This document shows, one piece after another, positions 5,324 through 5,571 of a stretch of 5,571 nucleotides of DNA (the first letter of the stretch is position 1; each line of letters starts with the position of its first letter). Origin of the DNA: Bacillota bacterium (lineage in GTDB: Bacteria > Bacillota > Sulfobacillia > RBS10-35 > JAJYVN01). The position numbers were made by a program, and so were the translations under genes. Below the pieces are notes generated by a model that worked only from the letters and a program-made list of their open reading frames with translations, ran no database searches and had not been told where the DNA came from. Location: the NCBI GenBank assembly GCA_021827805.1, contig JAKAUG010000232.1:1-5571 (forward strand), read 5' to 3'.

Positions 5324-5571
5324 TCACAGCATTCGTCGCTCGACGGGTGCGCCGTGCTCCAGCCGCTGAAGTGGGGCGCGTTGGCCCGCGGGAGGGTGCC
5401 CGAGGAGCACGCGGTCGATGAGCAGCTTCAGGTGAAGGGGTGGCCATATCGCGGCCACGGCCTCCACGCCCGTGGCCGGCAGGACCAGCGCGTGGTCGGC
5501 AGCCTCGGGCGCCAGAGCCACCGGACCGGTTCCCAGGGGCTGCGGCCACCGTCCGGCAAGGCGCTCTCTGC
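5324..5571 (-). CDS. C-terminal end of an unrecognised gene, 5' end beyond window
   Basis: The frame is open from the right edge to a TGA at 5324-5326, giving 81 residues. Third positions are mostly G or C (about 78%), as expected for coding here. The visible part reads as a soluble, Leu/Ala-rich protein with VALAPEAADHALVLPATG, IWPPLHLKLLIDRVLLG and a final RLEHGAPVERRML. I do not recognise a family. It stops 7 bp before the sigma gene's GTG on the same strand, so it is probably the preceding gene of the operon. A GTG at 5521 could also serve as an internal start, making a 65-residue protein, but the open frame continuing upstream argues for a longer gene. It could be chance in such GC-rich DNA. 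Confidence 0.5.
   Translation of the reverse strand, partial: RERLAGRWPQPLGTGPVALAPEAADHALVLPATGVEAVAAIWPPLHLKLLIDRVLLGHPPAGQRAPLQRLEHGAPVERRML

Overview
The window is very GC-rich, dense in G/C third positions, and reads as an ordinary bacterial chromosome. No phage, plasmid or CRISPR signature is visible. The gene set (HemW, a UspA-type stress protein, a MoxR-type AAA+ fragment, an ECF sigma factor and a Ycf48/BNR propeller protein) fits a GC-rich Gram-positive-type lineage or relatives, such as a deep-branching Bacillota, Chloroflexota or Actinomycetota. The sequence alone does not settle which.

Layout, left to right. (1) 1-617, minus: the N-terminal 205 codons of a HemW-type radical SAM protein, cut by the window edge. 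(2) 618-1302: a non-coding or decayed stretch. It holds a possible hemW extended -10, a perfect 18-bp-arm palindrome (696-733), a broken IS256/Mutator-type transposase remnant on the minus strand (about 740-1161), and the leader of the next gene. (3) 1303-1818, plus: an intact universal stress protein, the only convincing plus-strand gene. (4) 1841-2290, minus: a MoxR-family AAA+ ATPase that has lost its Walker B segment and C-terminal half, so most likely a pseudogene. (5) 2394-5571, minus: an apparent operon. It runs from the end of an unrecognised gene (stop at 5324), 7 bp to an ECF sigma factor (4789-5316), then a 32-bp overlap into an 808-residue membrane-anchored protein (2394-4820).

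The most interesting part is the sigma factor and membrane protein pair. The membrane protein has a short N-terminal cytoplasmic region, one transmembrane helix (residues 50-70) and a large outside region with fourteen Asp-box motifs. These fall into two sets of seven that begin with clearly duplicated sequence, so the protein looks like two seven-bladed beta-propellers in tandem. Its place directly behind an ECF sigma gene, overlapping it, is where an anti-sigma factor normally sits. A propeller-bearing sensor/anti-sigma protein is a reasonable but unproven reading. The sigma factor has several prolines in its region 4 helices, which raises the question of whether it is fully functional.

Between hemW and this operon lies a patch of decay: a transposase remnant, a MoxR remnant and palindromes around the intact UspA gene. 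It looks like an old site of insertion and deletion.
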